A DNA stretch of 33,743 nucleotides. Origin: an uncultured Lachnospiraceae bacterium (GTDB taxonomy: Bacteria > Bacillota > Clostridia > Lachnospirales > Lachnospiraceae). Below, piece after piece: positions 16,149-25,272 of this stretch. The translations under genes and the position numbers were made by a program. The stretch spans positions 1 through 33,743 of the forward strand of contig CACYPS010000035.1 in assembly GCA_902776305.1 (NCBI GenBank), written 5' to 3'. The notes under the pieces are model-generated. The model was not told the origin of the DNA and made no database searches. It worked only from the letters and a program-made list of their open reading frames with translations. How positions within the stretch are numbered: position 1 is the first letter of the stretch; every line of letters starts with the position of its first letter.

Positions 16149-16440
16149 TTAACAAATTTCAGACTAATTCACATGATTCAGAGTTAATGATGAAAGCGTC
16201 TATTTCTCGTTGCATTATATCATTAAGTTCCTCTTCGCGTTGCCACCATAGAAGTGGCAACTTTAATGGGTGTTTCAGAATAATAGGATTTATACATGTC
16301 GGTAGATAGTGCCAAGCCAAACTATCCTATAGATTAAGGTTTGTTAATCTATAAGTTTTGAAGTATACTTTATTTATCCTTAAGTACTTTTTCTCAATGA
16401 TTATCTACTGCAAAGCAAGAAATACTGTCGAATATAAAAC
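16149..16440 (+). promoter_or_regulatory. Divergent intergenic region: hairpin, promoter and inverted repeat
   Basis: GTTGCCAC (16239-16246) pairs with GTGGCAAC (16254-16261), a compact hairpin followed by TTTAA. Further on, TTGTTA (16341-16346) and TATACT (16364-16369) are 17 bp apart, a good promoter for the helicase gene. A perfect 10-bp inverted repeat, TATAGATTAA (16328-16337) and TTAATCTATA (16344-16353), overlaps its -35 box and could be an operator. The leader would be about 65 nt, with no obvious ribosome binding site before the ATG. Confidence 0.55.
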
Positions 16441-18933
16441 ATGGATAACACGTTAACCGTCGCCAATCAAAATTACACATTGGTCGAGACCATCGCTTAC
16501 CCCAACGGTGGTACCAGCGGCTTTTACATCCATGACCATGATGTCATCATTCTCGATGATGGCATCTGCAACCGAGATGCTTCCAACATTGCATTTCCAT
16601 ATGTCCTCATCACAGACAAGCAAAATTATTATATGAAGAATTATGAGCGGGTATACAGATTCCTGATTGAAGATAAGGACACAATCAGTGATTTTCTGTC
16701 GAATCCGATTGAGTGCTATGCTTCCGACTATACGATAGTCGCGAACAGAGAGGATGGCACGGATTCGTCACCGCTCGAATTTTATTTTGAGAGGATGTTC
16801 TCGAATGTTTATGGAACAAATGCACTGAAGTATCTCCGCAAGGAATACAGCATAACAGGGAGACATGGTCGCAACTATTTTCTCGATTATTTAGTGAGAA
16901 CAACCTATGGAGATATAGCGGTTGAGGAGAACGGTGTTACATTTCATCATCCGCAGATCATAGGTAAGGAGAAATATCGCCGTCAGCTCGAGAAGCAGAA
17001 TACCTGCACGAAATGGGGTATACGGCTCTTTCGATTCTCCACGGAGGATTGCCGATTCGAGGAGCGTGTGGGAGATGACATCATTTCATTTTTCGGAAAT
17101 GACGCAGACGCTTTCATAGAAGATGGGATGATGGCTGACCGAGAAGTTCGTCTCTATGACCATCAGATTCTGACCCTCGAGGAAATAAAGGAGCGCAGAA
17201 GACAGGGTATTCATACTTTTCTTGCTGTGTTTCCGACGGCGAGCGGAAAGTCCAGAATTGTGGAGGAGGATTTGCAGGAATATCTTGCGGTGAATCCAGA
17301 CGCGCGTGTACTCATCATGGCACCGAACACAAATATTGTGAATGATTGGAAGGCACGAATAGCCGTTTCACTCATCCAATTTACAAATCGTATCGATGTG
17401 CACACGAATGCCTATATGGCAATTCATTATCACAACATTCGCCCGGACTATTACGCATACGTTGTGATCGACGAAGCTCATCATGCTGTCGCGCCGACCG
17501 CGAAGCGTGTTATACAGCATTTTACACCGGACTTCCTCATCGGACTGACAGCTACCGATGAACGGATGGACAAAAAGCGCCTCGAGACGGTATTTGGTTC
17601 ATATAAAACAACACTGACGCTCAGGGAGGCGATGGAGAAGAAGATAGTAGCTGAGGCAAATGTTTTCAGAATTGAAACAAACCTTGATTTGAGCAAAGTG
17701 CGCTTTAACGGTAAGGACTATGTGAATGCAGATCTTGAAAAGAGCATTCGCGTAACTTCTAGAAACGAGCTGATAGCGGAAGTACTCAAAGATTATTTCT
17801 GTGCAAATGGCATGGAAAATCTCCAGGGCATTGTCTTCTGCGTGAATGTTAAGCATTGTCAGGAGATGGAGAAGGTTCTGAAAAGAGCCGGTATCAGTGC
17901 TGCCGCATATACCGGTCAGCAGGCAAATACCGGAATCATGGACGATTTTAAACAGAAGAAGATTCGTTTCCTTTGTGCCTGCAACATGATTTCTGAAGGA
18001 TGGGATTACCCGGAGCTTGGAATTCTTGTTATGGCAAGACCAACTATGTCGAAAGTACTCTATCTGCAGCAGATCGGAAGAGGACTTCGGAGGACTGAAT
18101 CAAAGGATCATATGTTTGTCGTTGATGTCGTGGACGAGTATGGGGCGGTAGTGAAGCCATGTTCCATGCACTCAATTTTTTCATGCAATGCATATGTTCC
18201 GTTCGGCAGTATTCTGAAGCGTGACTATCAGATAGGTGATATTATTGAGGTCGATGGACTTGTAGAGAGAGTTGAGCGGATTATACCGGTTGATACGGAG
18301 ACATTCGAAGAAAAATATGGAAATTATCTGAATCAGGAACAGGTAGCAAGAGAATTCTTCATGAGTACCGGCAGCATTATAAGCTGGGTGAAAAAAGGGA
18401 GGATTCAGCCAGATCAGACGCTTAATTTCGGAAGTAAGAAGATATATCTGTTCAGTCCTGAGCATGTTGCTGAGATAAAGGCTGAAAATAATATTCCGGA
18501 TCATAATGATGATACTATCCGAAAAGATTTCTTTGATTTTCTGGCGGAGCGCGACTACAGTCTTTCATATAAGATGCCGTTCCTACTGGCATTTATCAAA
18601 AACCTGAATTCGGTCGGCGATGCATCAATCGATTCGGTTCTTAAAGACTATGTTGCATTTTATCAAGATAGGGTTGAAAAGGGATTGACGGTCGACAGGA
18701 AGACTTGTCCGTATACCGAGGAGACCCTCAAGGATGACAAGTTCATAAAGCGAAATATGTTGACGAATCCTTTTGAGAAGTTCGAACGAAAGCGGTTTAT
18801 GTACTATTCCAAAGAACTGGGTACGCTCTCGATGAATCATGCTTTGTTTGGCGCACTGAGTGAGGAGGATTTTGAGGCGGTGAGGATACAGATGAGAGAG
18901 GATCTGGACGATTATTATAGAAAATTATCATAG
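16441..18933 (+). CDS. Superfamily 2 DEAH helicase with N-terminal nuclease-like domain
   Basis: An 830-residue protein. Residues about 113-205 resemble Vsr/DUF559-type PD-(D/E)XK nucleases: F-L-D-Y-L-V, then I-A-V-E-E-N-G-V-T-F-H-H, a Lys/Arg-rich helix, and W-G-I-R-L-F-R-F. The helicase core follows: Walker A PTASGKS (265-271), DEAH (344-347), G-L-T-A-T (368-372), C-N-M-I-S-E-G-W-D (514-522) and QIGRGLRR (544-551). After about 600 comes an HTH-like segment (E-Q-V-A-R-E-F-F-M-S-T-G-S-I) and a helical tail. It is probably a stand-alone DNA-cutting motor as found in restriction or defence loci. It has its own promoter at 16341-16369. The next gene encodes another nuclease-type protein. No ribosome binding site is evident, so the start is less certain. 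Confidence 0.85.
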   Translation: MDNTLTVANQNYTLVETIAYPNGGTSGFYIHDHDVIILDDGICNRDASNIAFPYVLITDKQNYYMKNYERVYRFLIEDKDTISDFLSNPIECYASDYTIVANREDGTDSSPLEFYFERMFSNVYGTNALKYLRKEYSITGRHGRNYFLDYLVRTTYGDIAVEENGVTFHHPQIIGKEKYRRQLEKQNTCTKWGIRLFRFSTEDCRFEERVGDDIISFFGNDADAFIEDGMMADREVRLYDHQILTLEEIKERRRQGIHTFLAVFPTASGKSRIVEEDLQEYLAVNPDARVLIMAPNTNIVNDWKARIAVSLIQFTNRIDVHTNAYMAIHYHNIRPDYYAYVVIDEAHHAVAPTAKRVIQHFTPDFLIGLTATDERMDKKRLETVFGSYKTTLTLREAMEKKIVAEANVFRIETNLDLSKVRFNGKDYVNADLEKSIRVTSRNELIAEVLKDYFCANGMENLQGIVFCVNVKHCQEMEKVLKRAGISAAAYTGQQANTGIMDDFKQKKIRFLCACNMISEGWDYPELGILVMARPTMSKVLYLQQIGRGLRRTESKDHMFVVDVVDEYGAVVKPCSMHSIFSCNAYVPFGSILKRDYQIGDIIEVDGLVERVERIIPVDTETFEEKYGNYLNQEQVAREFFMSTGSIISWVKKGRIQPDQTLNFGSKKIYLFSPEHVAEIKAENNIPDHNDDTIRKDFFDFLAERDYSLSYKMPFLLAFIKNLNSVGDASIDSVLKDYVAFYQDRVEKGLTVDRKTCPYTEETLKDDKFIKRNMLTNPFEKFERKRFMYYSKELGTLSMNHALFGALSEEDFEAVRIQMREDLDDYYRKLS

Positions 18934-18989
18934 TTTTTGGGTGTGGACTATGAAAGATTGATTAGAAAGAGATTTGGTGCTTAGATCAG

Positions 18990-19016
18990 AACTGATATAC
19001 TCTTATCAGTTATAAT
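18990..19016 (+). promoter_or_regulatory. Inverted repeat overlapping a -10 box
   Basis: AACTGATA (18990-18997) and TATCAGTT (19004-19011) form a perfect 8-bp inverted repeat. TATAAT (19011-19016) starts at its last base and would serve the 19061 gene. The -35 is weak. The repeat could be an operator or, followed by AT-rich sequence, an attenuating hairpin after the helicase gene. Confidence 0.45.
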
Positions 19017-19060
19017 AAAGTTTTAGGTACGGTGAATAGTCAGAGGACACTGGGAATACT

Positions 19061-20581
19061 ATGATAAATAGGTATGTATGGGAATTGTATCTCAAATCAG
19101 GCGGAGAGCAAACTGTTAGTTTTTTTCGTGATAATCTATATGAACATTATTCTTCTGATTATGCTTTAGGAATAAGAAGGATGCAGGAGTATTATTGTGT
19201 CTCGAAAGGCATTATCGATGACACGGAATGGCAGCTTCAAGCATTGGATTCTGTAATTTCTGAAGGGGCACCAGATGAATGGCAACCCGAAGATGAGGAA
19301 CTGTCAGATGATGAATTAGTAGTGCAAGCTATTAAGGATATAGATGAAATTTTTGAGAACGAATATAATTATATTCTGAGCGAGGAGAAAAGTGATAAGA
19401 GTGCATTTCAATATTGTTCTTATAACTTGCCTGGCTTAAGTACACTATTCTCTTTCAATCACCCCGATATTTTTGTTCCGTATTATTTTTGCTGTAACTA
19501 TAATATTCTAAATATGATTGCCGAAACATTTGACATAGAACTGCCGGAATTGCCTAAAAAAGCTGATTATCGGGCACGTACATGGCATTATGCTAATCTG
19601 TGTAAGGCATTTTATAAGTTTCGGGTGGAAAATAATCTAACTTATTGCGAATTCTGTGCTTTTCTTTATGACTTTGCTCCTCATTACATTGGTGGAGTTG
19701 ATAGCTATATCATTGAGGATCTTCCTGAGCCAAAAGCAGCTTACTTCGTCGGAGGTGGAGGCGATAATGCTGATGCTGAGGCTGAAAACTATGTGGGAGA
19801 GAAAATGTATTGGCAATGCAATCCGGCTACAAGGGCAGGGGACATGATTGTGATGTATTTAAGAACCCCGATTAGTGCAATTTCGTCTGTATGGAGGAGT
19901 ATGTCCATTGGATTTATAGATCCCTTCTTTTATTATTACAGATGTACATATATTGGTATGCCTAAAAAACTATCACGTATACCGATTGCTGAAATAAAGA
20001 GTGATCCGATTTTAAGTAAAATGCCAATCGTCGCTAAGAATATGCTAGGAATAAACGGAGTTGAGCTTAAACCATCAGAGTATAATTATATAGTAAGTAA
20101 AGCAGGTAAGGATCTACCAAGGCTTGAAAATGCATTGTCAGAGAATGAAGGACAATTTGCAAACGAAAAAGACGTAGAAGAAAAGTTGGTTAAACCTTTG
20201 CTGACTAAACTGGGATTCGATGAAAAAGATTACGTGCAGCAGATGTATATTGAAATCGGTAACCATAATTATGCTTTAATTCCAGATTTTGTAATAAATC
20301 CGATCAGCACGAATGGACATTATTCCGGTTATACAACTATCGAAGTAAAGCGAAGCATCACAAGTGAGAAACAGCTCAAACAGGTCAAAGTGCAGGCAAG
20401 GAGCTATGCAAAAATACTGGGAGCCAAGTATTCTGTTATTGCTTCCATGGAAAAGGTTTGGATAACAGGCTATGAAGATGATTATGAAAGCTGTGTTTTT
20501 GAAGAAACATGGGAGAGTTTATCTGATACGGACATTTTCTACAAATTGGAAAAATTAATTGGAAAAAGGCAGATAAGATGA
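19061..20581 (+). CDS. EVE-like domain protein with PD-(D/E)XK nuclease domain
   Basis: A 506-residue protein in three parts. Residues about 1-215 contain F-N-H-P-D-I-F-V-P-Y-Y-F, resembling the N-terminal domain of McrB-like proteins. Residues about 226-348 read like an EVE/PUA-fold domain (M-Y-W-Q-C-N, then G-D-M-I-V-M-Y, then S-E-Y-N-Y-I), a fold that reads modified bases. Residues about 365-500 are a PD-(D/E)XK nuclease of the HsdR-N type, with I-P-D-F (D409) and I-E-V-K (E428, K430). Together these suggest a modification-dependent endonuclease. The ribosome binding site is weak. The next gene encodes a McrB-type N-domain, which supports a restriction context. The EVE call is by eye only. 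Confidence 0.68.
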   Translation: MINRYVWELYLKSGGEQTVSFFRDNLYEHYSSDYALGIRRMQEYYCVSKGIIDDTEWQLQALDSVISEGAPDEWQPEDEELSDDELVVQAIKDIDEIFENEYNYILSEEKSDKSAFQYCSYNLPGLSTLFSFNHPDIFVPYYFCCNYNILNMIAETFDIELPELPKKADYRARTWHYANLCKAFYKFRVENNLTYCEFCAFLYDFAPHYIGGVDSYIIEDLPEPKAAYFVGGGGDNADAEAENYVGEKMYWQCNPATRAGDMIVMYLRTPISAISSVWRSMSIGFIDPFFYYYRCTYIGMPKKLSRIPIAEIKSDPILSKMPIVAKNMLGINGVELKPSEYNYIVSKAGKDLPRLENALSENEGQFANEKDVEEKLVKPLLTKLGFDEKDYVQQMYIEIGNHNYALIPDFVINPISTNGHYSGYTTIEVKRSITSEKQLKQVKVQARSYAKILGAKYSVIASMEKVWITGYEDDYESCVFEETWESLSDTDIFYKLEKLIGKRQIR

Positions 20582-20670
20582 CGAGGTTTCTTTAAAAGGA
20601 TGACCGTACTCTATGTCATTGTAGAGTCTAAAGAGTAGGAATTATTAGCTTAAATTTGAAGGAGGTTGTT

Positions 20671-21402
20671 TTGGAGAAACTCAATTTCAAATTAAATGAA
20701 TATTATCATCAGTTTCCTCTTCGATGGGAAGAACAGAAATACCTGTGGAAAAGTGTCCGGACATTTCAAGAGAACTGGAATTTGGATGCTGCTGACATGG
20801 CAGGAATGATTGACAGAGCAACCTCTGACGCAGATTACTTAATAGAGAGTAAGGGATATTATCCCCGTAAAATATTTCGTAGTTTGATCGAAGTAGATCG
20901 TAAGAGAGTAAGAGAAATATTTGAAAACCTTTTTGATGAAAGTCAGGATATTACTAAACGATACGGTGCTTTTGAAAGTATGGTAGAGGACTTACGTCTT
21001 GGACATGAATATAAACCGTATTTATCTCGCAAGGAGTCTTCGGCGTATCCTGTTATTGCTAGCACATTCCTGTGGCTTATGTATCCGGATCGGTATTATT
21101 TTTACAAATACAGTGTTGCCAAGAAAGTAGCGTCCACGACAGGCATCCGCTTTATAGACGACACAGATAGTGGCCATAAAATGGCAAGCTGGTTCAAATT
21201 TTTAGACAGGGTGAGTAGATCACTTTTAGAGGATATCAGATATAGACAGCTGCTTGATGATAGACTTGATGAGACGATGTACAGGGATGAGAAGATGCAT
21301 TGTATGGCTATCGATTTTGCATTTTATTTAAGACCATTGTATGAAGGCCGTAAAGGTGGCTCTAAAGCAAAGATTTCCGGAAACAGTATTGTCAGTATGT
21401 GA
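20671..21402 (+). pseudogene. McrB-type N-terminal domain protein, apparently lacking its AAA motor
   Basis: Start chosen at TTG 20671 because AAGGAGG (20659-20665) is five bases upstream. The product has 243 residues. Its centre reads S-A-Y-P-V-I-A-S-T-F-L-W-L-M-Y-P-D-R-Y-Y-F-Y-K-Y, typical of the N-terminal region of McrB-like restriction ATPases. In those proteins a GTPase/AAA domain with Walker motifs follows. Here the frame ends at G-N-S-I-V-S-M soon after the domain, and nothing downstream encodes a P-loop. It is therefore probably the front part of a truncated mcrB-like gene, though a stand-alone specificity protein cannot be excluded. Spacing of about 90 bp from the EVE-nuclease gene suggests a common transcript. 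Confidence 0.55.
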
Positions 21403-21536
21403 AGTCGAAGAATATACATATAATATTGGCGGTAATTGAAAAGTTCAGGCATAATATTGGAGCCATTTTCATAATAAGGATAACCGGATATAGAAATGAT
21501 AAGTATATAGATTTACAAAGAAAAGAGGAAACCACC

Positions 21537-22079
21537 ATGAATATACTACAAACCATCGCAACCCGCCGCTCCCACCGTGCCTACAAGACCGAGCAGATCT
21601 CAGAGACCGAACTGAATCAAATCCTCACCGCCGCACTGCAGTCTCCAAGTGCCAGAAATCATCAGCCATGGCACTTTTCTGTAGTTCAGGATCCGGATTT
21701 AATTCAGGAAGTTCATGATGAAGCAGCCAAGGTGCTGGAGAAGGATGGAGGCCGACATTTTAACGATCCCGATTTCCAGATCTTTTATCATGCTCCGACA
21801 GTTGTTTTCATCTTTGGGGAGAAGGATTTTTCATGGACACAGGTCGACTGTGGGATTGCTGTTCAGACCATGGCCCTCGCCGCTGAAGGGCTTGGCATCG
21901 GAAGCGTGATTTTGGGTCTGCCTAAGGCTGCATTCAAAGGTGATAAAGCTGACGAGCTGAGGAAAAAGCTGCAGTGTCCGGAGGGATATGATTTTGTGAT
22001 CGCGCTCTCGCTCGGGTATAGCACGGATATGAAGGAGCCGCATGATCTGCGTGAAGAAAAGATAAGCAGAATCGAATAA
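21537..22079 (+). CDS. Nitroreductase-family flavoprotein
   Basis: The ATG at 21537 follows GAGGAAACCACC and begins M-N-I-L-Q-T-I-A-T-R-R-S-H-R-A-Y, the FMN-phosphate binding R-R-S-x-R motif of the family; earlier starts add unrelated residues. The 180-residue length is normal. Other features are S-A-R-N-H-Q-P-W-H-F and the late G-L-G-I-G-S-V-I-L-G segment. Members are FMN-dependent NAD(P)H oxidoreductases acting as dimers in the cytoplasm on quinones, nitro compounds or unknown substrates. It is probably a single-gene unit. Its codon use is richer in C-ending codons at the start than the AT-rich gene upstream, consistent with a boundary of an imported segment near 21403-21536. Confidence 0.88.
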   Translation: MNILQTIATRRSHRAYKTEQISETELNQILTAALQSPSARNHQPWHFSVVQDPDLIQEVHDEAAKVLEKDGGRHFNDPDFQIFYHAPTVVFIFGEKDFSWTQVDCGIAVQTMALAAEGLGIGSVILGLPKAAFKGDKADELRKKLQCPEGYDFVIALSLGYSTDMKEPHDLREEKISRIE

Positions 22080-22202
22080 GAAGAAACGTGTAGCGAAGAA
22101 ACAATCCGTTAAAGATTTCTGGTGACCTTATCACAGTATTGAAACATCCGTAGAAATACATGAAAAACCAAAGAATCTATTCTACAGAAAAAGGAGTCTT
22201 AT

Positions 22203-22730
22203 ATGATATACGGGAATGTAAACAATGAGTTTTTTGATCAGCAGGCCGCTCTCCTCCCGGCACCCCTTTGCGCCGCCCTTCACTTCTTAAAGGATACAGA
22301 TCTGGCCTCCCATGAACCCGGTAGATTTGACATCGAACTTGATGGCGTACCGATGATTCTGCAGGTACTTGATCTTGAGACATCTCCGAGGGAAGCCTTA
22401 AGACCCGAGATTCACAGAAAATATATTGACGTACAGTTCCTGGCCGCCGGAGGACCGGAGGATGCAGGTTACTACAATGATGACGGCAGCGGGATCGTCG
22501 ATGAAGACCTGCTTGCAACGCAGCGGGACATTCTGTTTTATAAGAACCGTCCGGCGTCCGAGCGTGAAGGCAGGATCGCATTGGAGGTCGGAACGTATGC
22601 GGTTTATCTGCCATGGGATGTGCATATTCCAGCCGTACAGGTAAATGAGACATCCTGTCCGATCAGAAAGATCGTCCTCAAGGTTCCGATGGCTGCATGT
22701 CTTCCGGATGGAATGTGGGAATGGAAATAA
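22203..22730 (+). CDS. YhcH/YjgK/YiaL (EbgC/TabA-like) family protein
   Basis: A 175-residue cupin-like protein, the normal length. It shows E-I-H-R-K-Y-I-D-V-Q-F (the H-x-x-x-x-D metal site), an early G-R-F-D-I-E-L-D segment and W-D-V-H-I-P-A-V-Q near the end. Relatives include EbgC, the small beta-galactosidase subunit, and the biofilm protein TabA. Their shared role appears to be on sugar-acid or anomeric intermediates. AAAGGAG precedes the ATG by seven bases. Its last bases overlap the start of the patatin-GTPase gene, so the two are likely co-transcribed, an odd pairing with no obvious pathway link. Confidence 0.87.
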   Translation: MIYGNVNNEFFDQQAALLPAPLCAALHFLKDTDLASHEPGRFDIELDGVPMILQVLDLETSPREALRPEIHRKYIDVQFLAAGGPEDAGYYNDDGSGIVDEDLLATQRDILFYKNRPASEREGRIALEVGTYAVYLPWDVHIPAVQVNETSCPIRKIVLKVPMAACLPDGMWEWK

Positions 22731-25207
22731 AGAAGCGCGACCTCGCCAATATAGATACCCTCTCCGCAAAAGACCTCGATGAATTCTGCCTGTACTGGAA
22801 CTCCGGTCCGGGACGGGATGTGGAGAAAGACAAGGCCAAAGCCCTTAAACTCGGCAGTGAACCCGATTATCCGAGAGGGCTTTATAAATGCTGCGAGCTT
22901 TCCTGCGGCTGGACCTTCTGTGACCACAGATATGAGAATACCTGCCTTCTGTGCGATGAGGAGGATACTGTCCGGCTGAAGGGAAACTCGATAGAAATCG
23001 TAGGTCTTCTTCTGAATATCGCGATCAGGGAACGGACCCTCGCTCAGATCAGGGAGAGGGAATACGGTCTGGTGCTTTCGGGAGGAGGGGCGAAAGGCGC
23101 ATTTGAAATAGGCGTCTGGAGATGGCTGGAGAGGACAGGTCTTATTCATAAGATAACTGGTATCTCCGGCGCGTCGGTAGGTGCGCTGAACAGCGTTTTG
23201 ATCTCATGTGCCTCGATTGAGGAGGCCGAAGATATATGGCTGTCAATCAGGCAGGATGACCTTACGCCCGTGAATTGGGAGGCGCTGAGAAAAGGTGCGG
23301 AGACGCTTTTGCGCATGGCGGCAGGCACCGCCGCTCTTCCGGTCAATGCAGTGATGATGGCTAAGGAGCTTTCCGCATTAGCGGGAGGATCTGTCTTTAC
23401 GCAGGGGAAGCTCTCTGAGATTGTAAAGCGGGTGCTTGAGCGGAAGATACCGAATCACAGAATTGTATTTTCCTGTCTGGCCCGGCAGAGTCTTCAGAAG
23501 CAGGCGGACCCGCCCACGGAGCTTTTGATAGGGGAGTTTCATAATGCGGATTATTATTGCCTGAATTACAGAAATTCCTGGGATGTTGAGAGAATTGTGA
23601 TGGCTTCGGCGGCGCTGCCGCTGGTGTATGATCCGATTAATATACATCATTTTCTGTACAGGGACGGCGGATGCAGGGACAACACGCCGTATATGCCTCT
23701 GGTGAAGGCCGGGTTCAAAAAGCTGATCGTCGTGCATCTTACGGAACGTACCGTGAATCAGCCGGCAGTTGAGATGGTGGAAAATGCAATCCTGTACCAT
23801 GTATATCCCACGCTGCAGGCAAAGCATGTCATCGATACGCTTCGGATCACGAAGGAGATGACGGAGAATTGGATCAACAACGGTGAGCAGGCTGCAACGG
23901 CGCAGTTGGGTCCGTATCTTAAAAACGGAGAACTCATGATTCCTGAATGCACGCATTATCTTAGTGACAGGGAGACGAATATGGAAAAATTTGATTATGA
24001 AAATTTTGACTTCGACGATGCATTTGAGAAGGTACAGAGCGAGGTGAAAAAGCCGAATATTCTGATATGCGGCGCGACGGGCGTGGGGAAGAGTACGCTG
24101 ATAAGGGACATTTTCCAAATGGGCGATGCGGAAGGTCCTGAGATCGGAAACCAGGGAAGGTCCAAGACCAGCGGTATCCATGCGTACAGCCCTGAAGGAG
24201 CCTTCATCACTCTGTATGACAGCCAGGGTTATAATATCGGAACGGATGAAAATAAGTTCATGAAAGATGTGCTCGGCACCATCGGAAAGAAGGTCAGTGA
24301 CAACCCGGAAGATATGTCCGGCCATATTCATGAGGTGTGGTATTGCGTGGCCGCGGCAAATAACCGGTTCTTCGAAGCCGACGAAAAGATGATCCGGGAG
24401 ATCCGGAAGAAATATGCGATTCCCGTCATGATCATTCTGACGAAGGTGGATTGCGTGGATGAGGAGGCGATCAATCATCTGAAGAGGGCCATATTGGAGA
24501 GAATACCGGATATCTCGATCTTCACTTACGCATGTGACGAGAGGACCGTCGGCTGGGATGAAGAGATAAAAAGAAAGTACGTGCAGAAAGATGAGATAAC
24601 GCAGTGGGCGCTTATGCATCTGGATGAATCCCTGAGGGCGGGATTTATTCCGGCCATAAAGAAGTCTCTGCAAATGAAGCGCAAGTATATCTCAGGGAAG
24701 GTCATACCTAAGTATGCAACCCTTGCGGGAGGTACGGTGGTGGCGACATCTTTCATCAGTGTGCCGTTTACCGATTCGGTTCCGCTTATGGGTCTGCAGC
24801 TGAAGATGTGCTTTGAGATCATTAACGGATACGGCATCCGCACCGAGAAGAAGCAGCTGCTGGCGGATCTTCTCGGGACTTCGGCGGTCTCGGTTCTCGG
24901 GAGAACGCTTGCATCCAGTCTTGTGAAGGTGATTCCGCTGGCTGGGAACGCCATTAATGCGACGGTGAACACGGCGGTTGCGTCCAGTGTGACGGCGGCT
25001 CTGGGATTTGCGATCGCTATTGTGTGCGAGCAGTATCTGGCGGCGTGCGTTGATAATAACGGAGCGCAGAATCTTCCGTTTGCTCAATTCATGAACAGTG
25101 AGAGATTGAAAGAAGCTTTCAAGTATGTGAATGCGCACAAGGATGAATTCAATATCCAGGAGATTACGAACATCGCGGTGAAGAACAGCAAGAAAGTTGA
25201 GGAATGA
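22721..25207 (+). CDS. Patatin-like phospholipase fused to a GTPase with DUF697-like tail
   Basis: I use ATG 22721; ATG 22697 is also in frame and neither has a strong ribosome binding site. From 22721 the protein has 828 residues. Residues 57-78 hold six cysteines (C57, C58, C62, C67, C75, C78), possibly zinc-binding. The patatin domain (about 115-345) has the oxyanion loop GGGAKG (121-126), nucleophile S152 in G-A-S-V-G and the Asp of D-G-G (315-317), so it should be an active lipid hydrolase. From M421 a G domain begins with G1 GATGVGKST (451-459), G3 D500-S-Q-G and G4 T-K-V-D. The C-terminal quarter has Gly/Ala-rich hydrophobic helices like DUF697. M421 has GGGAGA upstream and could be an internal start. 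A second GTPase gene follows. Membrane attack or remodelling, perhaps in defence, is inferred. Confidence 0.85.
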   Translation: MEIKKRDLANIDTLSAKDLDEFCLYWNSGPGRDVEKDKAKALKLGSEPDYPRGLYKCCELSCGWTFCDHRYENTCLLCDEEDTVRLKGNSIEIVGLLLNIAIRERTLAQIREREYGLVLSGGGAKGAFEIGVWRWLERTGLIHKITGISGASVGALNSVLISCASIEEAEDIWLSIRQDDLTPVNWEALRKGAETLLRMAAGTAALPVNAVMMAKELSALAGGSVFTQGKLSEIVKRVLERKIPNHRIVFSCLARQSLQKQADPPTELLIGEFHNADYYCLNYRNSWDVERIVMASAALPLVYDPINIHHFLYRDGGCRDNTPYMPLVKAGFKKLIVVHLTERTVNQPAVEMVENAILYHVYPTLQAKHVIDTLRITKEMTENWINNGEQAATAQLGPYLKNGELMIPECTHYLSDRETNMEKFDYENFDFDDAFEKVQSEVKKPNILICGATGVGKSTLIRDIFQMGDAEGPEIGNQGRSKTSGIHAYSPEGAFITLYDSQGYNIGTDENKFMKDVLGTIGKKVSDNPEDMSGHIHEVWYCVAAANNRFFEADEKMIREIRKKYAIPVMIILTKVDCVDEEAINHLKRAILERIPDISIFTYACDERTVGWDEEIKRKYVQKDEITQWALMHLDESLRAGFIPAIKKSLQMKRKYISGKVIPKYATLAGGTVVATSFISVPFTDSVPLMGLQLKMCFEIINGYGIRTEKKQLLADLLGTSAVSVLGRTLASSLVKVIPLAGNAINATVNTAVASSVTAALGFAIAIVCEQYLAACVDNNGAQNLPFAQFMNSERLKEAFKYVNAHKDEFNIQEITNIAVKNSKKVEE

Positions 25208-25268
25208 TCGAATTTCAGGGAATTGCGAACATTGCGGTGAAGAACAGCAGGAAAGTTGAGGAATGATC
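25163..25268 (+). repeat. Tandem duplication of the patatin-GTPase gene's 3' end
   Basis: The 47 bp at 25163-25209, covering the last codons and the TGA, recur at 25222-25268 with three substitutions (offset 59). The copy lies between the stop and the next gene's TTG start at 25273. It carries GAGGAA, which serves as that gene's ribosome binding site. The duplication may thus have created or replaced the translation signal of the second GTPase. Confidence 0.9.
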
Positions 25269-25272
25269 ACAT

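Noticed and set aside
23378-24673. Long antisense open frame (about 430 codons) on the minus strand
   Set aside because: It lies entirely opposite the well-supported patatin-GTPase gene, has an Arg/His/Leu-rich composition typical of a shadow frame, and no ribosome binding site.
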